Shown here: piece after piece, positions 1 through 8,135 of the stretch | Layout of the letters: every line of letters begins with the position of its first letter | Position numbering within the stretch: the first letter of the stretch is position 1 | Source: CAKSIN01 sp964423705 | GTDB lineage: Bacteria; Bacillota; Clostridia; UMGS1810 | NCBI GenBank assembly: GCA_964423705.1 | Contig: CAYRGA010000026.1 | Location: forward strand, 1 to 17,794 | Direction: 5' to 3' | DNA: 17,794 nucleotides | Translations under genes and position numbers: made by a program | The notes under the pieces: model-generated | What the model saw: only the letters and a program-made list of their open reading frames with translations | Told to the model about the DNA's origin: nothing | Databases searched by the model: none

Positions 1-51
1 TATTATATGTTATAATTGTCACATAACAGAATTTTATTACAAAAAATTCTT

Positions 52-69
52 AAAGCCTATCGGCTTTTT
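52..69 (+). terminator. Weak terminator-like hairpin
   Basis: AAAGCC (52-57) and GGCTTT (62-67) form a 6-bp stem with a 4-base loop, followed by a short T run to 69. It could end a plus-strand transcript entering from outside the window. The stem is short and the call is weak. Confidence 0.3.
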
Positions 70-106
70 GCGTTCATTCGACCGCTATGTGCCAATTGAC
101 GGCGTC

Positions 107-138
107 GTAAAAATGCCCTTGCAAGCAAGCATTTTTAC
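107..138. repeat. 10-bp inverted repeat in the non-coding start of the window
   Basis: GTAAAAATGC (107-116) and GCATTTTTAC (129-138) are perfect reverse complements around a 12-base loop that contains the palindrome CTTGCAAG. The hairpin lies in a 229-base stretch without a credible gene, upstream of the nucleotidyltransferase. It could be a terminator, or part of a dispersed intergenic repeat, because the surrounding 60-175 region has a different texture from the AT-rich flanks. A TATAAT at 145-150 has no convincing -35 box. Confidence 0.4.
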
Positions 139-229
139 TCCCGGTATAATGAAATTTCGGCATCTATATTCGCCGATTTTATATTTAAATTATAACACAA
201 AAAATATATCAATACATGGAGGTAATAAC

Positions 230-976
230 ATGAAAGCTATTATTCTTGCTGCCGGATATGCCACCAGGCTTTATCCCCTTACCCTTGACAAACCAAAGGC
301 ACTTTTGCCCATAGCAGGAAAACCCATTCTTAATTATATTACAGAGGAAATAGAAACAATTTCCGATATAAACGAATTAATCATAGTGAGCAACGCAAAA
401 TTCTACACATGCTTTAATGATTGGAGCAAGGAGCTTGATACCAAACTCAAAGTAACTGTATTGGATGACGGTACTACTGACGATTCAAACAAGCTCGGTG
501 CTATAGGAGATATAAAATTTGCCATTGACAGAATGAGCATTGATGAAGATATCTTGATTATGGCAGGTGACAATATATTTACATTTAAACTCATTGACTA
601 TTATAATGAATATAAACGTTTAAATAAGGATATGATTTTGGTTAAGGAAATGAGCGACCCGGAGGATTTAAAACGCATGGCAAATGTGATACATGATGCC
701 GACAACAGAGTTATCGACATGGTTGAAAAGCCGAGTGAACCGAAATCCAAGCTTGCAGCCTTCGCTTCGTATATTTACAAGAAGGATACCGTCGCTATGT
801 TTGACAAATACTTAAATGAAGGTAACAATCCGGATGCTCCGGGTTTCTTCCCTTCATGGCTCTGCAAGCAAAAAGATGTATATGCTTACGAATTCAGCGG
901 TGAATGCTATGATATCGGTACTCCGAAATCATATGATGAGGTAAACAAGATATTTGAAAACCTCCTTAACAAATAA
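230..976 (+). CDS. Sugar-phosphate nucleotidyltransferase (RmlA/GlmU-N-like family)
   Basis: A 248-residue NTP_transferase-fold enzyme that is expected to join a nucleoside triphosphate to a sugar-1-phosphate, giving an NDP-sugar for surface polysaccharide. The N-terminal signature LAAGYATRLYPLT (7-19) followed by KPKALLPIAGKP (21-32) is the nucleotide-binding and pyrophosphorylase motif. GDN at 113-115 supplies the metal-binding Asp, and VEKP (165-168) and DIGTP (228-232) are further sugar-site motifs. It lacks the C-terminal left-handed helix of GlmU or GlgC, so it is a minimal single-domain enzyme. The start at 230 is chosen because GGAGG lies a few bases upstream; the open frame runs back to 68 but that extension is not protein-like. 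It is the only plus-strand gene here and stands alone. The base (dTTP, CTP or UTP) and the sugar cannot be told from sequence. Confidence 0.85.
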   Translation: MKAIILAAGYATRLYPLTLDKPKALLPIAGKPILNYITEEIETISDINELIIVSNAKFYTCFNDWSKELDTKLKVTVLDDGTTDDSNKLGAIGDIKFAIDRMSIDEDILIMAGDNIFTFKLIDYYNEYKRLNKDMILVKEMSDPEDLKRMANVIHDADNRVIDMVEKPSEPKSKLAAFASYIYKKDTVAMFDKYLNEGNNPDAPGFFPSWLCKQKDVYAYEFSGECYDIGTPKSYDEVNKIFENLLNK

Positions 977-1046
977 TAACATATCATTTAATGTTTCAAT
1001 AATACATATAACCAGCCATATATAAGCAATGAATAATGGTTTTTGG

Positions 1047-2072
1047 TTAAAAAAATCCTAAAAATTTATAAGCAAGCAGCGCAGTTGCTATATCAATAAC
1101 TGCGCTGTCTTTTTTATTATCCGATTTAAAATTATTCTTCGACAACTCATTCATAATGTAGTCCGGGTTACCGATTCGACCGAATGAAAAAATACCATAA
1201 CCGTATCTCTTATCTCGACCGCTACTGCTTACATTTTCGGTGTATATGTTAAGAAGCAGGCGAATCTCATCAGGTGTTAGGCGTCTACCGTATCGAAGAA
1301 ATCCCTTTCCCATAAGCAACGCAACAGCACCGGTTATTATCGGCGTTGCCATTGAAGTTCCACTGAGGGTCGCATATCCTCCGTTTAAGTAAGTCGAATA
1401 TATATCTATACCTGCAGCGGATATTTCCGCAGCGTATCCCCTGGAGCTGAAATCGGCGATATTTCTGTTTATATCCACCGCCGAAACAGCTACGGTTTCC
1501 TCAAATCTTGCAGGATAACCGATAGTATTCTCTCCAAGTTCACCCTCATTCCCTGCGGCGCATATTATACTTATACCGCGGTTATGCACATCGGATATAA
1601 GTGATTTATATTCGGGTGATGCCATATCGGAGGAAAAAGACATATTTATAACATCGACATTATTGTTCACAAGCCACCTTATGCTTTTGACGATGGAGTT
1701 GTATGTGGTTTTGCCGTTTTTATTAAATGCCTTCGCTACATACAAATCCGCCTTAGGTGCCACGCCGATTACACCTATTCCGTTTTTTTCGGCGGCAACT
1801 ATACCGCATATATGTGTACCGTGCCCGTTTTCATCCTCAAAATCGTCCGTACTGCCTCCGCTGAAATTTGCTCCGTCCTTAATTCTGTTTACAAGCTCCG
1901 GGTGGTCACTGTCAACTCCGGTATCGATTATACCGACCTTTATCCCCTCACCCATTGTTTCGCCCCATTCAAGCGGAGCACCAACCATTTTAACTCCGTA
2001 ATCGATTATTTCGTCGTTCACACTTTCGACTATACTTATAAGTCTGCACTTATTTATGCTGAATCCGCCCAT
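1047..2072 (-). CDS. Intracellular subtilisin-like serine protease (S8 family)
   Basis: A 341-residue subtilase. Numbered from the ATG at 2072, the triad is Asp50 (IIDTG), His84 (NGHGTH) and Ser240 (GTSMATP), with oxyanion Asn175 (AAGNEG). There is no signal peptide and no large propeptide. The short N-terminal extension ending in KMVGAPLEW resembles Bacillus intracellular subtilisins (IspA type), so a cytoplasmic protease is likely. The last ~20 residues are hydrophobic (IATALLAYKFLGFF), which is unusual and could be a membrane-associating or regulatory tail. The frame extends to a GTG at 2090, but GAGGGG at 2086-2081 sits at ribosome-binding distance from the ATG at 2072, so that start is used. 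It is convergent with the nucleotidyltransferase and lies 90 bases downstream of the zinc-ribbon gene. Confidence 0.88.
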   Translation of the reverse strand: MGGFSINKCRLISIVESVNDEIIDYGVKMVGAPLEWGETMGEGIKVGIIDTGVDSDHPELVNRIKDGANFSGGSTDDFEDENGHGTHICGIVAAEKNGIGVIGVAPKADLYVAKAFNKNGKTTYNSIVKSIRWLVNNNVDVINMSFSSDMASPEYKSLISDVHNRGISIICAAGNEGELGENTIGYPARFEETVAVSAVDINRNIADFSSRGYAAEISAAGIDIYSTYLNGGYATLSGTSMATPIITGAVALLMGKGFLRYGRRLTPDEIRLLLNIYTENVSSSGRDKRYGYGIFSFGRIGNPDYIMNELSKNNFKSDNKKDSAVIDIATALLAYKFLGFF

Positions 2073-2077
2073 AAAAA

Positions 2078-2143
2078 ATCCCCTCGGCACATTACAAAAT
2101 AAAGCTTTCCGCTCTATTTATATAATATGCATACTGAGGGGAT
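2078..2143 (-). promoter_or_regulatory. 8-bp inverted repeat that can mask the protease ribosome binding site
   Basis: On the minus strand ATCCCCTC (2143-2136) is perfectly complementary to GAGGGGAT (2085-2078), which contains the protease Shine-Dalgarno. The 3' arm is followed by five more Ts before the start codon. The loop is 50 bases. The pairing could hide the ribosome binding site, or act as a long-loop terminator for the efp transcript. The pairing is seen in the sequence; the function is inferred. Confidence 0.35.
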
Positions 2144-2162
2144 GTTGATATACAGATTAGAA

Positions 2163-2579
2163 TTATTCCTCTGTCACGTCGTCAAATTCGATGTCTATTT
2201 GCTCTCCGCAGCTGGGGCAAACTATATCCTCATCGGAATCGAAGAAATCCTCGTCAAGGCAGATAGTTTCGCCGCACTTCGGGCATTCAAGCTCATAATA
2301 TTCCATATCGTCAAAGTCACAGTCCTCACCGCATGAACAGCAATCACCGTCACACTCTTCAGCGAACTCGCTTTCGATGGCAGCCAAATCCTCGTCAATA
2401 AGGTCTACCTGCTCTGCAACTTCATCCTGATATGAATACAAATCATCGATTGTGTCATTCATTTCATCAAGAATTTCCAAAATATTGCAGAATATGCTTC
2501 CCTCTTTTGAAGCTTCATCATATTTCATGCCATCCATAAGACCGCGCAAATACTCAATTTTCTTAGAAATATTTTCCAT
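2163..2579 (-). CDS. CD1247-type protein: helical N-terminal domain plus acidic C-terminal zinc ribbon
   Basis: A 138-residue acidic protein of unknown function. Residues 1-73 are predicted helical and begin with KIEYLRGLMDGM, followed by the EASKEG segment typical of the CD1247 N-terminal domain common in Clostridia. Residues 76-87 hold a cysteine cluster (C76, C80, C81, C83, C87). A zinc ribbon follows with CPKC (99-102) and CPSC (121-124). Nearly all intervening residues are Asp or Glu. It lies 23 bases downstream of efp in the same transcript. An AAGGAG sits about 11 bases before the ATG. Metal binding is very likely; the role is unknown. The pairing with efp might hint at a translation-linked role, but that is a guess. 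Confidence 0.75.
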   Translation of the reverse strand: MENISKKIEYLRGLMDGMKYDEASKEGSIFCNILEILDEMNDTIDDLYSYQDEVAEQVDLIDEDLAAIESEFAEECDGDCCSCGEDCDFDDMEYYELECPKCGETICLDEDFFDSDEDIVCPSCGEQIDIEFDDVTEE

Positions 2580-2602
2580 ATTAATTCATTCTCCTTAAAT
2601 AA

Positions 2603-3160
2603 TTATGCTCTTTCCATATATTCGCCTGTTCTTGTGTCAACACGAATTACATCACCCTGGTCGATAAAGAGAGGAACCATAAGCTGAGCTCCTGTTTCCA
2701 AAGTACACGGCTTTGTAGCACCTGTAGAAGTATCGCCCTTGAAGCCGGGTTCTGTTTCGGTAACCACAAGCTCTACGAATGTAGGAGGCTCGATGTCAAA
2801 TACATTGCCCTTATATGAAAGAATCTTGCAGGTATCGTTTTCCTTAACAAATACCATTTTATCTTTTATGAGATCCTCATTAATCGGGAGCATATCAAAT
2901 GTTTCCAAATCCATAAAATAGTAAAGTGAACCGTCAGCATATGAATACTGCATGTCCTTTCTTTCGATGAATGCTTCTTCAAACTTCTCTGTAGGTCTGA
3001 AGGTTTTTTCTACTACAGAACCGGTGATTACATTTTTAATTTTGGTTCTTACGAAAGCTGCGCCTTTACCCGGCTTTACATGCTGAAATTCGACTATCTG
3101 CCAAACTCCGCCCTCAAGCTCAAATGTTTTTCCGTTTCTGAAATCTCCTGCTGTTATCAT
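2603..3160 (-). CDS. efp: Translation elongation factor P
   Basis: A full-length 185-residue EF-P, which binds between the P and E sites of the ribosome and relieves stalling at polyproline stretches. The KOW-like N-terminal domain carries the loop KPGKGAAF with the modifiable Lys32, the residue modified with 5-aminopentanol in Bacillus subtilis. The OB domains end with the usual GDVIRVDTRTGEYMERA. No EpmA or YmfI-type modification enzyme is seen in the window. The ATG at 3160 is preceded by GGAGG at good spacing. A sigma-A promoter lies immediately upstream, and the zinc-ribbon gene follows 23 bases downstream. The gene next upstream is an M24 aminopeptidase, the same neighbour (yqhT) as in Bacillus. 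Confidence 0.97.
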   Translation of the reverse strand: MITAGDFRNGKTFELEGGVWQIVEFQHVKPGKGAAFVRTKIKNVITGSVVEKTFRPTEKFEEAFIERKDMQYSYADGSLYYFMDLETFDMLPINEDLIKDKMVFVKENDTCKILSYKGNVFDIEPPTFVELVVTETEPGFKGDTSTGATKPCTLETGAQLMVPLFIDQGDVIRVDTRTGEYMERA

Positions 3161-3200
3161 TAATTATTACCTCCGATAAGTCAATATAATACATAATACT

Positions 3201-3229
3201 ATTGTAATAGAAAACTCTGTATTTTTCAA
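3201..3229 (-). promoter_or_regulatory. Sigma-A promoter for efp
   Basis: On the minus strand TTGAAA (3229-3224) and TACAAT (3206-3201) are separated by exactly 17 bases. The start point would be near 3194, leaving a leader of about 35 bases before the efp ATG. Confidence 0.75.
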
Positions 3230-3257
3230 GTATTTTTTTTAAAAATTTCCATTTTTA

Positions 3258-4301
3258 TTATATTTCTATAAGTTTTTTTGTAGAAGTTGTTAGATTTAAC
3301 GTATTTTCACCCTTTATAAGCACCAAATCCTCAATCCTTACACCGCAAAAGCCCTTTACATAAATCCCCGGTTCGACAGTTACGATGTTACCGCTCACCA
3401 GCGGATTACTGTTTCGTGGCGAAAGATTCGGCAGCTCGTGTATATCCAGTCCGACACCGTGTCCCAATGCGTGCCCGAAGCAGTTTGGATATTTTATGTC
3501 AATTATAGCCTTTGCATTGTTATGAAGCTCACTCGGTATCGTACCCTCTTTCAGCATGTCAATCGACGAAAGCTGTGCATCAAGGACGGTATTATATATA
3601 TCCTTCATTTCATCGGTTGCTTTTCCGACACAAACGGTACGTGTCATATCACTGCAATATCCATCATATACACATCCGAAATCAAGGACGATAAATTCAC
3701 CTTTTCTAATAAGCTTATCACCCGGCTCAGCATGCGGCATCGAACCGTTTGCACCCGAGGCGACTATCGCCGAAAAGCTCTGCCCTTCCGCCCCGTTTTT
3801 ACGCATAAAGTACTCTATTTCAAGAGCTATATCCCTTTCCGAAACACCGGGCTTGATATAGTTCAATATATGCTCAAAAGCCATATCACCTATGTACTCT
3901 GCGGTTTTGATTTTCTTTATTTCATCTTCATCCTTGACGGCACGTATATTCATAAGCGCAAATCCGAGCGGAGCAAGCTTTTTTATGCTCTTAGTAAGAT
4001 TTACATAAGAGTTAAAACTTATACTTATATTTTCAAATCCGACAGCTCCCATACAGGATGTCCGTGATTTTAAATCAAATTCAGCAGAATCATATATTTT
4101 AAAATCCTCTGTCTGAATTTGTGCCTGCTCGGTATATCTGAAATCCGTCACGAGAAGCCGTTCATCTTGAGAAATAAGCAAATATCCTTCACCGCCTGTA
4201 AACCCGCTGAAATAGCGCATATTTTTACCGCCCGTGATTATAACGGCATCAAGACCAGCCGTATCCATATAACTTCGTAATAAATCTATTCTTTTACTCA
4301 T
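3258..4301 (-). CDS. Xaa-Pro aminopeptidase/dipeptidase (M24B family, YqhT-like)
   Basis: A 347-residue cytoplasmic metallopeptidase that removes N-terminal residues preceding proline. An N-terminal creatinase-like domain spans about 1-125 and the pita-bread catalytic domain 130-345. The five metal ligands are all visible: Asp207 (LDFG), Asp218 (SDMTRT), His281 (GHGVG), Glu310 (VEPG) and Glu324 (RIED). His190 (MPHAEP) and His288 (DIHE) are the further active-site histidines. The length fits the short Firmicute form (about 350) rather than E. coli PepP (440). The start is 8 bases after the nth stop, and the terminal nth codons supply the AAGGGG ribosome binding site, so the two genes are probably translationally coupled. 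It is the last gene of the cluster; efp has its own promoter just beyond. Confidence 0.9.
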   Translation of the reverse strand: MSKRIDLLRSYMDTAGLDAVIITGGKNMRYFSGFTGGEGYLLISQDERLLVTDFRYTEQAQIQTEDFKIYDSAEFDLKSRTSCMGAVGFENISISFNSYVNLTKSIKKLAPLGFALMNIRAVKDEDEIKKIKTAEYIGDMAFEHILNYIKPGVSERDIALEIEYFMRKNGAEGQSFSAIVASGANGSMPHAEPGDKLIRKGEFIVLDFGCVYDGYCSDMTRTVCVGKATDEMKDIYNTVLDAQLSSIDMLKEGTIPSELHNNAKAIIDIKYPNCFGHALGHGVGLDIHELPNLSPRNSNPLVSGNIVTVEPGIYVKGFCGVRIEDLVLIKGENTLNLTTSTKKLIEI

Positions 4302-4309
4302 AGGCGTAA

Positions 4310-4948
4310 TTACCCCTTATTTTTTGAATAATACTTACACAGATGATTCACAGGGCACTGCTCACACAGCGGTTTGCGCGCATTGCATACTGCTCTGCCG
4401 TGATACACAAGCTGATGACAAAATGTGCCGCTTGTCTCGGAATTTAATATCTTTCTCAAAGCCGTTTCGATTTTCACCGGGTCTTTTTCGTCGACAAGTC
4501 CGAAACGGTTTGTAAGCCTTATGCAATGCGTATCGACAACTATCGATGGCTGTCCGAAAACATCACCCAAAATCAGATTTGCGGTTTTTCTTCCTACACC
4601 GGCAAGTGAGGTCAAATCCTCCATATTGTTTGGCAAATTTCCGTTAAATCTGTTCACTATGTCAGCTGATGATGCAATGATGTTTTTTGCCTTGTTTTTA
4701 TAAAAACCGCAAGGACGAATTATCTCCTCCAGCTCAGATAAATCAGCATTTGCAAAATCATACACGGTTTTATACTTTGCGAACAAATCCTTTGTCACTA
4801 TATTTACTCTGGCGTCGGTACACTGTGCCGAAAGCTGTACGGCAACAAGGAGCTGGTGGTCACTTTCATAGTCGAGCGAGCATTTCGCATCCGCGTACAC
4901 AACATCAAAAACCTTCTGTATTTCAGAAGCTCTTTCCTTTTTTGTCAT
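4310..4948 (-). CDS. nth: Endonuclease III (DNA glycosylase/AP lyase)
   Basis: A 212-residue base-excision repair enzyme that removes oxidised pyrimidines and cleaves the abasic site. The helix-hairpin-helix LAGVGRKTANLILG carries catalytic Lys121, and VDTH holds catalytic Asp139. The C-terminal [4Fe-4S] motif is intact, with C188, C195, C198 and C204 in the C-x6-C-x2-C-x5-C spacing. Numbering is one residue off E. coli Nth, so the protein is full length. It starts 7 bases after the glmM stop with no good Shine-Dalgarno of its own, which suggests translation depends on ribosomes finishing glmM. Confidence 0.95.
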   Translation of the reverse strand: MTKKERASEIQKVFDVVYADAKCSLDYESDHQLLVAVQLSAQCTDARVNIVTKDLFAKYKTVYDFANADLSELEEIIRPCGFYKNKAKNIIASSADIVNRFNGNLPNNMEDLTSLAGVGRKTANLILGDVFGQPSIVVDTHCIRLTNRFGLVDEKDPVKIETALRKILNSETSGTFCHQLVYHGRAVCNARKPLCEQCPVNHLCKYYSKNKG

Positions 4949-4955
4949 AGTTTTT

Positions 4956-6305
4956 TCAGCCGAGTCTTTGCTCCATAAGCCTTGCCAGTGACTCAGCTTC
5001 CTCCCTCAAAACATCCTCGTCTGTACCTTCAAGCATCACTCTGACAAGCGGTTCGGTACCCGACGGGCGTATAAGCACACGGCCGTTTCCGGCAAATTTG
5101 GCATTGATGTCGTTTATAGCATTAGCTACAGCCTCATCCTCCATATATGAATTTTTATTTTCGTTTGATATTTTGGCATTAACCAATACCTGGGGAAGAA
5201 TTTGTACAAAGCTGCTTATGTCACTCAACTTTTTGCCGCTGTTACGCAATGCACTTGTAAGTCGTACGGCAGTCATCAAACCGTCACCGGTGGTATTATA
5301 ATCCAAAAAGATTATATGTCCCGACTGCTCACCGCCTATGCTATAACCGTTTGCAAGCATATTTTCAAGAACATAGCGGTCACCGACCGTGGTTTGCTCA
5401 TAGTTTATTCCGCACTTATCAAGCGCGTTGAAAAATCCCAAATTACTCATTACGGTTGCGACGATGGTATTTTTCTTAAGCATATTGCTTTTTTTAAGCT
5501 CCACAGCACATATTGCCATAATTTTATCTCCATCGACAACCTCGCCGTTTTCATCAACAGCCAGCAGACGGTCTGCATCGCCGTCAAACGCAAGCCCGAT
5601 ATCAAAATCGCCTTTTTTAACAAAATCGCACAAGCCTTCAAGGTGCGTGGAACCGCAATCCGCGTTTATATTGCATCCATCCGGATTATCATTGATAAAC
5701 ACCACTTCCGCCCCTAAAAGCTCAAATAATCTGTGGGCACATTTATACGAAGCACCGTTTGCGCAGTCAACCGCGATTTTCATACCGGAAAAGTCACCAT
5801 CAACCGTGCTTTTAATATATTCAACATAATCATCGACAGCTTTTTCTTCTTCGTATACATGACCGACCTCGCCTGCAATCGGCAATTCACCGATTTCTTT
5901 TCCGTCTAAAATGTATTCTTCAATTTCATTTTCTATGGCATCGCTCAGCTTGTAGCCCTCATTGCTGAAAAATTTAATGCCATTGTATTCCATGGGATTG
6001 TGAGATGCACTTATGACAACCCCGGCATCCATTTTATATTTTTTAATCAAATATGCTATAGCCGGTGTCGGCACAACTCCGGCACGGTATACAACAGCTC
6101 CCGTTGAACAAAATCCGGCTATAAGACTTGCTTCAAGCATATCACCCGATATTCTGGTATCTTTGCCAATAATAATTTTGGGTGCACCATCAGTGTTCTT
6201 CGTAAGCACCTTTGCACCTGCCTGACCAAGCTTAAATGCAAGCTCAGCGGTAAGCTCACTGTTAGCCACGCCCCTTACTCCGTCTGTTCCAAATAATCTT
6301 CCCAC
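4956..6305 (-). CDS. glmM: Phosphoglucosamine mutase
   Basis: A 449-residue enzyme converting glucosamine-6-phosphate to glucosamine-1-phosphate, which leads to UDP-GlcNAc and peptidoglycan. The phosphoserine is Ser101 in ISASHNP. The Mg site is DGDADR (241-246), the sugar-binding loop is GEQSG (325-329), and the phosphate-binding loop is RPSGTEP (413-419). All four domains are present. The start codon is GTG at 6305, placed by GGAGG 10 bases upstream and by the universal N-terminus GRLFGTDGVRG. It follows cdaA and cdaR, the conserved module in which GlmM is known in Bacillus and Lactococcus to bind and inhibit CdaA. Confidence 0.97.
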   Translation of the reverse strand: MGRLFGTDGVRGVANSELTAELAFKLGQAGAKVLTKNTDGAPKIIIGKDTRISGDMLEASLIAGFCSTGAVVYRAGVVPTPAIAYLIKKYKMDAGVVISASHNPMEYNGIKFFSNEGYKLSDAIENEIEEYILDGKEIGELPIAGEVGHVYEEEKAVDDYVEYIKSTVDGDFSGMKIAVDCANGASYKCAHRLFELLGAEVVFINDNPDGCNINADCGSTHLEGLCDFVKKGDFDIGLAFDGDADRLLAVDENGEVVDGDKIMAICAVELKKSNMLKKNTIVATVMSNLGFFNALDKCGINYEQTTVGDRYVLENMLANGYSIGGEQSGHIIFLDYNTTGDGLMTAVRLTSALRNSGKKLSDISSFVQILPQVLVNAKISNENKNSYMEDEAVANAINDINAKFAGNGRVLIRPSGTEPLVRVMLEGTDEDVLREEAESLARLMEQRLG

Positions 6306-6330
6306 TTGCTTCGTACCTCCGTTTAATAAT

Positions 6331-7281
6331 TTATTTATCCTCTACCTTAAAAGTGACTTCTACCTTTTTTACATCATTTTCAATGCGCATATCCTCCGGA
6401 ATGTCCTCCAGTTCAACGGTTAATGTGGTACCATCCTTAACATGACTGACATCGATTTTTTTAGTGTCAATCTTATCAAGCTTAAGCATAACTCTTTTAT
6501 CACCGTGAACCTCTAAGGACGAAGGCTTGATTTTCGACACGGAAACCTTGCCGTAGTAATTGCTGTCCGAGGACAAAACGGCATTTATATCAATATTTTT
6601 ACTTTGGTAAATTTTATATTTAAGCTCTGTGTATGTAATATTTTTGTTTATACTGTCATCGACAAATTCATTGCCGTTTTTATCATACAGTTTAACCTTG
6701 TAACGTCCAGCAATGGTATCCTCGGCATCAGTGAGATCTACGGAAATCATTGCTTTATTTATTTTCTTCACAGCACTCTTGGCACCGGTAAGGCGTATCT
6801 GAAGCGGGCTGTACTCCACGCTTTCGGCTATATAACCCGATGCAGGCTTGCCGGTTGTTTCAATCTCTATTTTTTTCTCGACGGTTATAACGTTGTCAAC
6901 CTCCATAGAAAGCTTATACGGATTTTTCGACAAAAGCTCAACTCCGTCGGTATTAAAGCTGACTGATATCGGCAGAGAATATTCACCCGCACTCTGCACA
7001 TCGGACATGCTGACGGTACAATTAATATCATCCGCTTTCAATTTTGATATCGTGCTTCTCTTTCCCTTGATTTTTATATCGACCGTTTCACTGTCCATTG
7101 AAATTACGGAAAGCTTGCCATTTTCAAAATCCTCGGATTGGCGTGTATATGTAATCGGAACCTTTCTTATTACCGTTTCGTACATCGGATTGATTTCGTA
7201 TACGACATATATCCAAATGAGGATTGCACTTAAAAGCGATACTGCCATGATAAACCAATTTGTTTTAAATATATCCTTCAT
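6331..7281 (-). CDS. cdaR: CdaR, YbbR-domain regulator of the diadenylate cyclase
   Basis: A 316-residue membrane-anchored protein. A single transmembrane helix (about 8-28, NWFIMAVSLLSAILIWIYVV) is followed by an extracytoplasmic part made of three YbbR-type beta repeats (roughly 40-130, 130-215 and 225-310). CdaR modulates the CdaA cyclase in Firmicutes. The frame extends to a TTG at 7299, but the ATG at 7281 overlaps the cdaA stop as ATGA and has GGTGG about 7 bases upstream, so it is preferred. The 4-base overlap implies translational coupling to cdaA. glmM follows 25 bases downstream. Confidence 0.92.
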   Translation of the reverse strand: MKDIFKTNWFIMAVSLLSAILIWIYVVYEINPMYETVIRKVPITYTRQSEDFENGKLSVISMDSETVDIKIKGKRSTISKLKADDINCTVSMSDVQSAGEYSLPISVSFNTDGVELLSKNPYKLSMEVDNVITVEKKIEIETTGKPASGYIAESVEYSPLQIRLTGAKSAVKKINKAMISVDLTDAEDTIAGRYKVKLYDKNGNEFVDDSINKNITYTELKYKIYQSKNIDINAVLSSDSNYYGKVSVSKIKPSSLEVHGDKRVMLKLDKIDTKKIDVSHVKDGTTLTVELEDIPEDMRIENDVKKVEVTFKVEDK

Positions 7282-8135
7282 TTTCTTTCCACCATCCAAT
7301 GCGCTATTTTTTCAAACAAGCTCTGCTTTGCATCGCTATTTTCTTTTTGCTCATTGTCACTGCCCATAATATTGATTATAGTATTTCTGAGCTGCTCTAT
7401 ATTCACATTTCGCTCAAGCTCACCATTCATTGCTACTGAAATCTTACCGGTTTCTTCAGAAACAACAACCGAAATGCAGTCGGCAATTTCCGATACGCCT
7501 ATCGCTGCCCTGTGACGCGTGCCCAGTTCCTTTGAAAAGCTGTTATTTTGCGTAAGGGGCAGAAAGCATGCACTTGCTTTAATTTTATTTCCGCCTATAA
7601 CGGTAGCACCATCGTGCAAAGGTGTATTCGACATAAATATATTTATAAGAAGCTGCGGGGAAATCTGCGCATCAAGTGCTGTACCCGACTTCATAATATC
7701 ACCGAGCTTTGTATTTCGCTCCAAAAGCATAAGAGCACCGATACGATGCTCGGACATATACTTGGATGCCTCGCATACCGCATCAGCCACATCCGTTATT
7801 TCGTCGTTTGTGGAAAAAAAGTTCCCGGCGATGGTACTTGTACCCATTTTTTCAAGTGCACGGCGTATCTCCGGCTGAAACATAATAATTATAGCAAGTA
7901 CACCGACCTGCATCGTATTTGAAAGCAGGTAGCCTATCGCATTAAGCTGCATCCAATTAGCAACCTGAGTCGCTATGACAAGTATGATTATCCCTTTTAT
8001 AAGCTGTACCGCACGTGTTTCCTTAACGAGCATTACACCCTTGTAGATGATGAAGGCAACTATCGCAATATCGATTATATCCCTAAGACGTATAAGACGC
8101 AGATTTTGGATTATAAATTCTATAGCACCGCTCAA
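7278..8135 (-). CDS. cdaA: Diadenylate cyclase CdaA
   Basis: A 285-residue membrane enzyme that makes the essential messenger c-di-AMP from two ATP. Three hydrophobic segments (about 20-36, 44-60 and 68-86) precede the cytoplasmic DAC domain. The catalytic motifs are DGA (175-177) and RHR (207-209, in GTRHRAA). The start is a TTG at 8135. It overlaps the alcohol dehydrogenase stop (TTGA), and a perfect GGAGGTGA sits just upstream inside the last codons of that gene. No ATG is available before the first membrane helix, so TTG is the only sensible start. Coupling to the upstream dehydrogenase is therefore expected. The cdaA-cdaR-glmM order is the classic Firmicute arrangement. Confidence 0.96.
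   Translation of the reverse strand: MSGAIEFIIQNLRLIRLRDIIDIAIVAFIIYKGVMLVKETRAVQLIKGIIILVIATQVANWMQLNAIGYLLSNTMQVGVLAIIIMFQPEIRRALEKMGTSTIAGNFFSTNDEITDVADAVCEASKYMSEHRIGALMLLERNTKLGDIMKSGTALDAQISPQLLINIFMSNTPLHDGATVIGGNKIKASACFLPLTQNNSFSKELGTRHRAAIGVSEIADCISVVVSEETGKISVAMNGELERNVNIEQLRNTIINIMGSDNEQKENSDAKQSLFEKIAHWMVERK

Noticed and set aside
145..150. TATAAT as promoter of the nucleotidyltransferase
   Set aside because: No acceptable -35 element at 16-18 bases; the nearest TTG-containing hexamer is 20 bases away.
68..229. Upstream extension of the nucleotidyltransferase reading frame
   Set aside because: No ribosome binding site at 68, the extension crosses a hairpin and is not protein-like; the ATG at 230 has GGAGG and matches the family N-terminus.
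3438..4067. 209-residue open frame on the plus strand
   Set aside because: Antisense to the M24 aminopeptidase, without a convincing start or domain.
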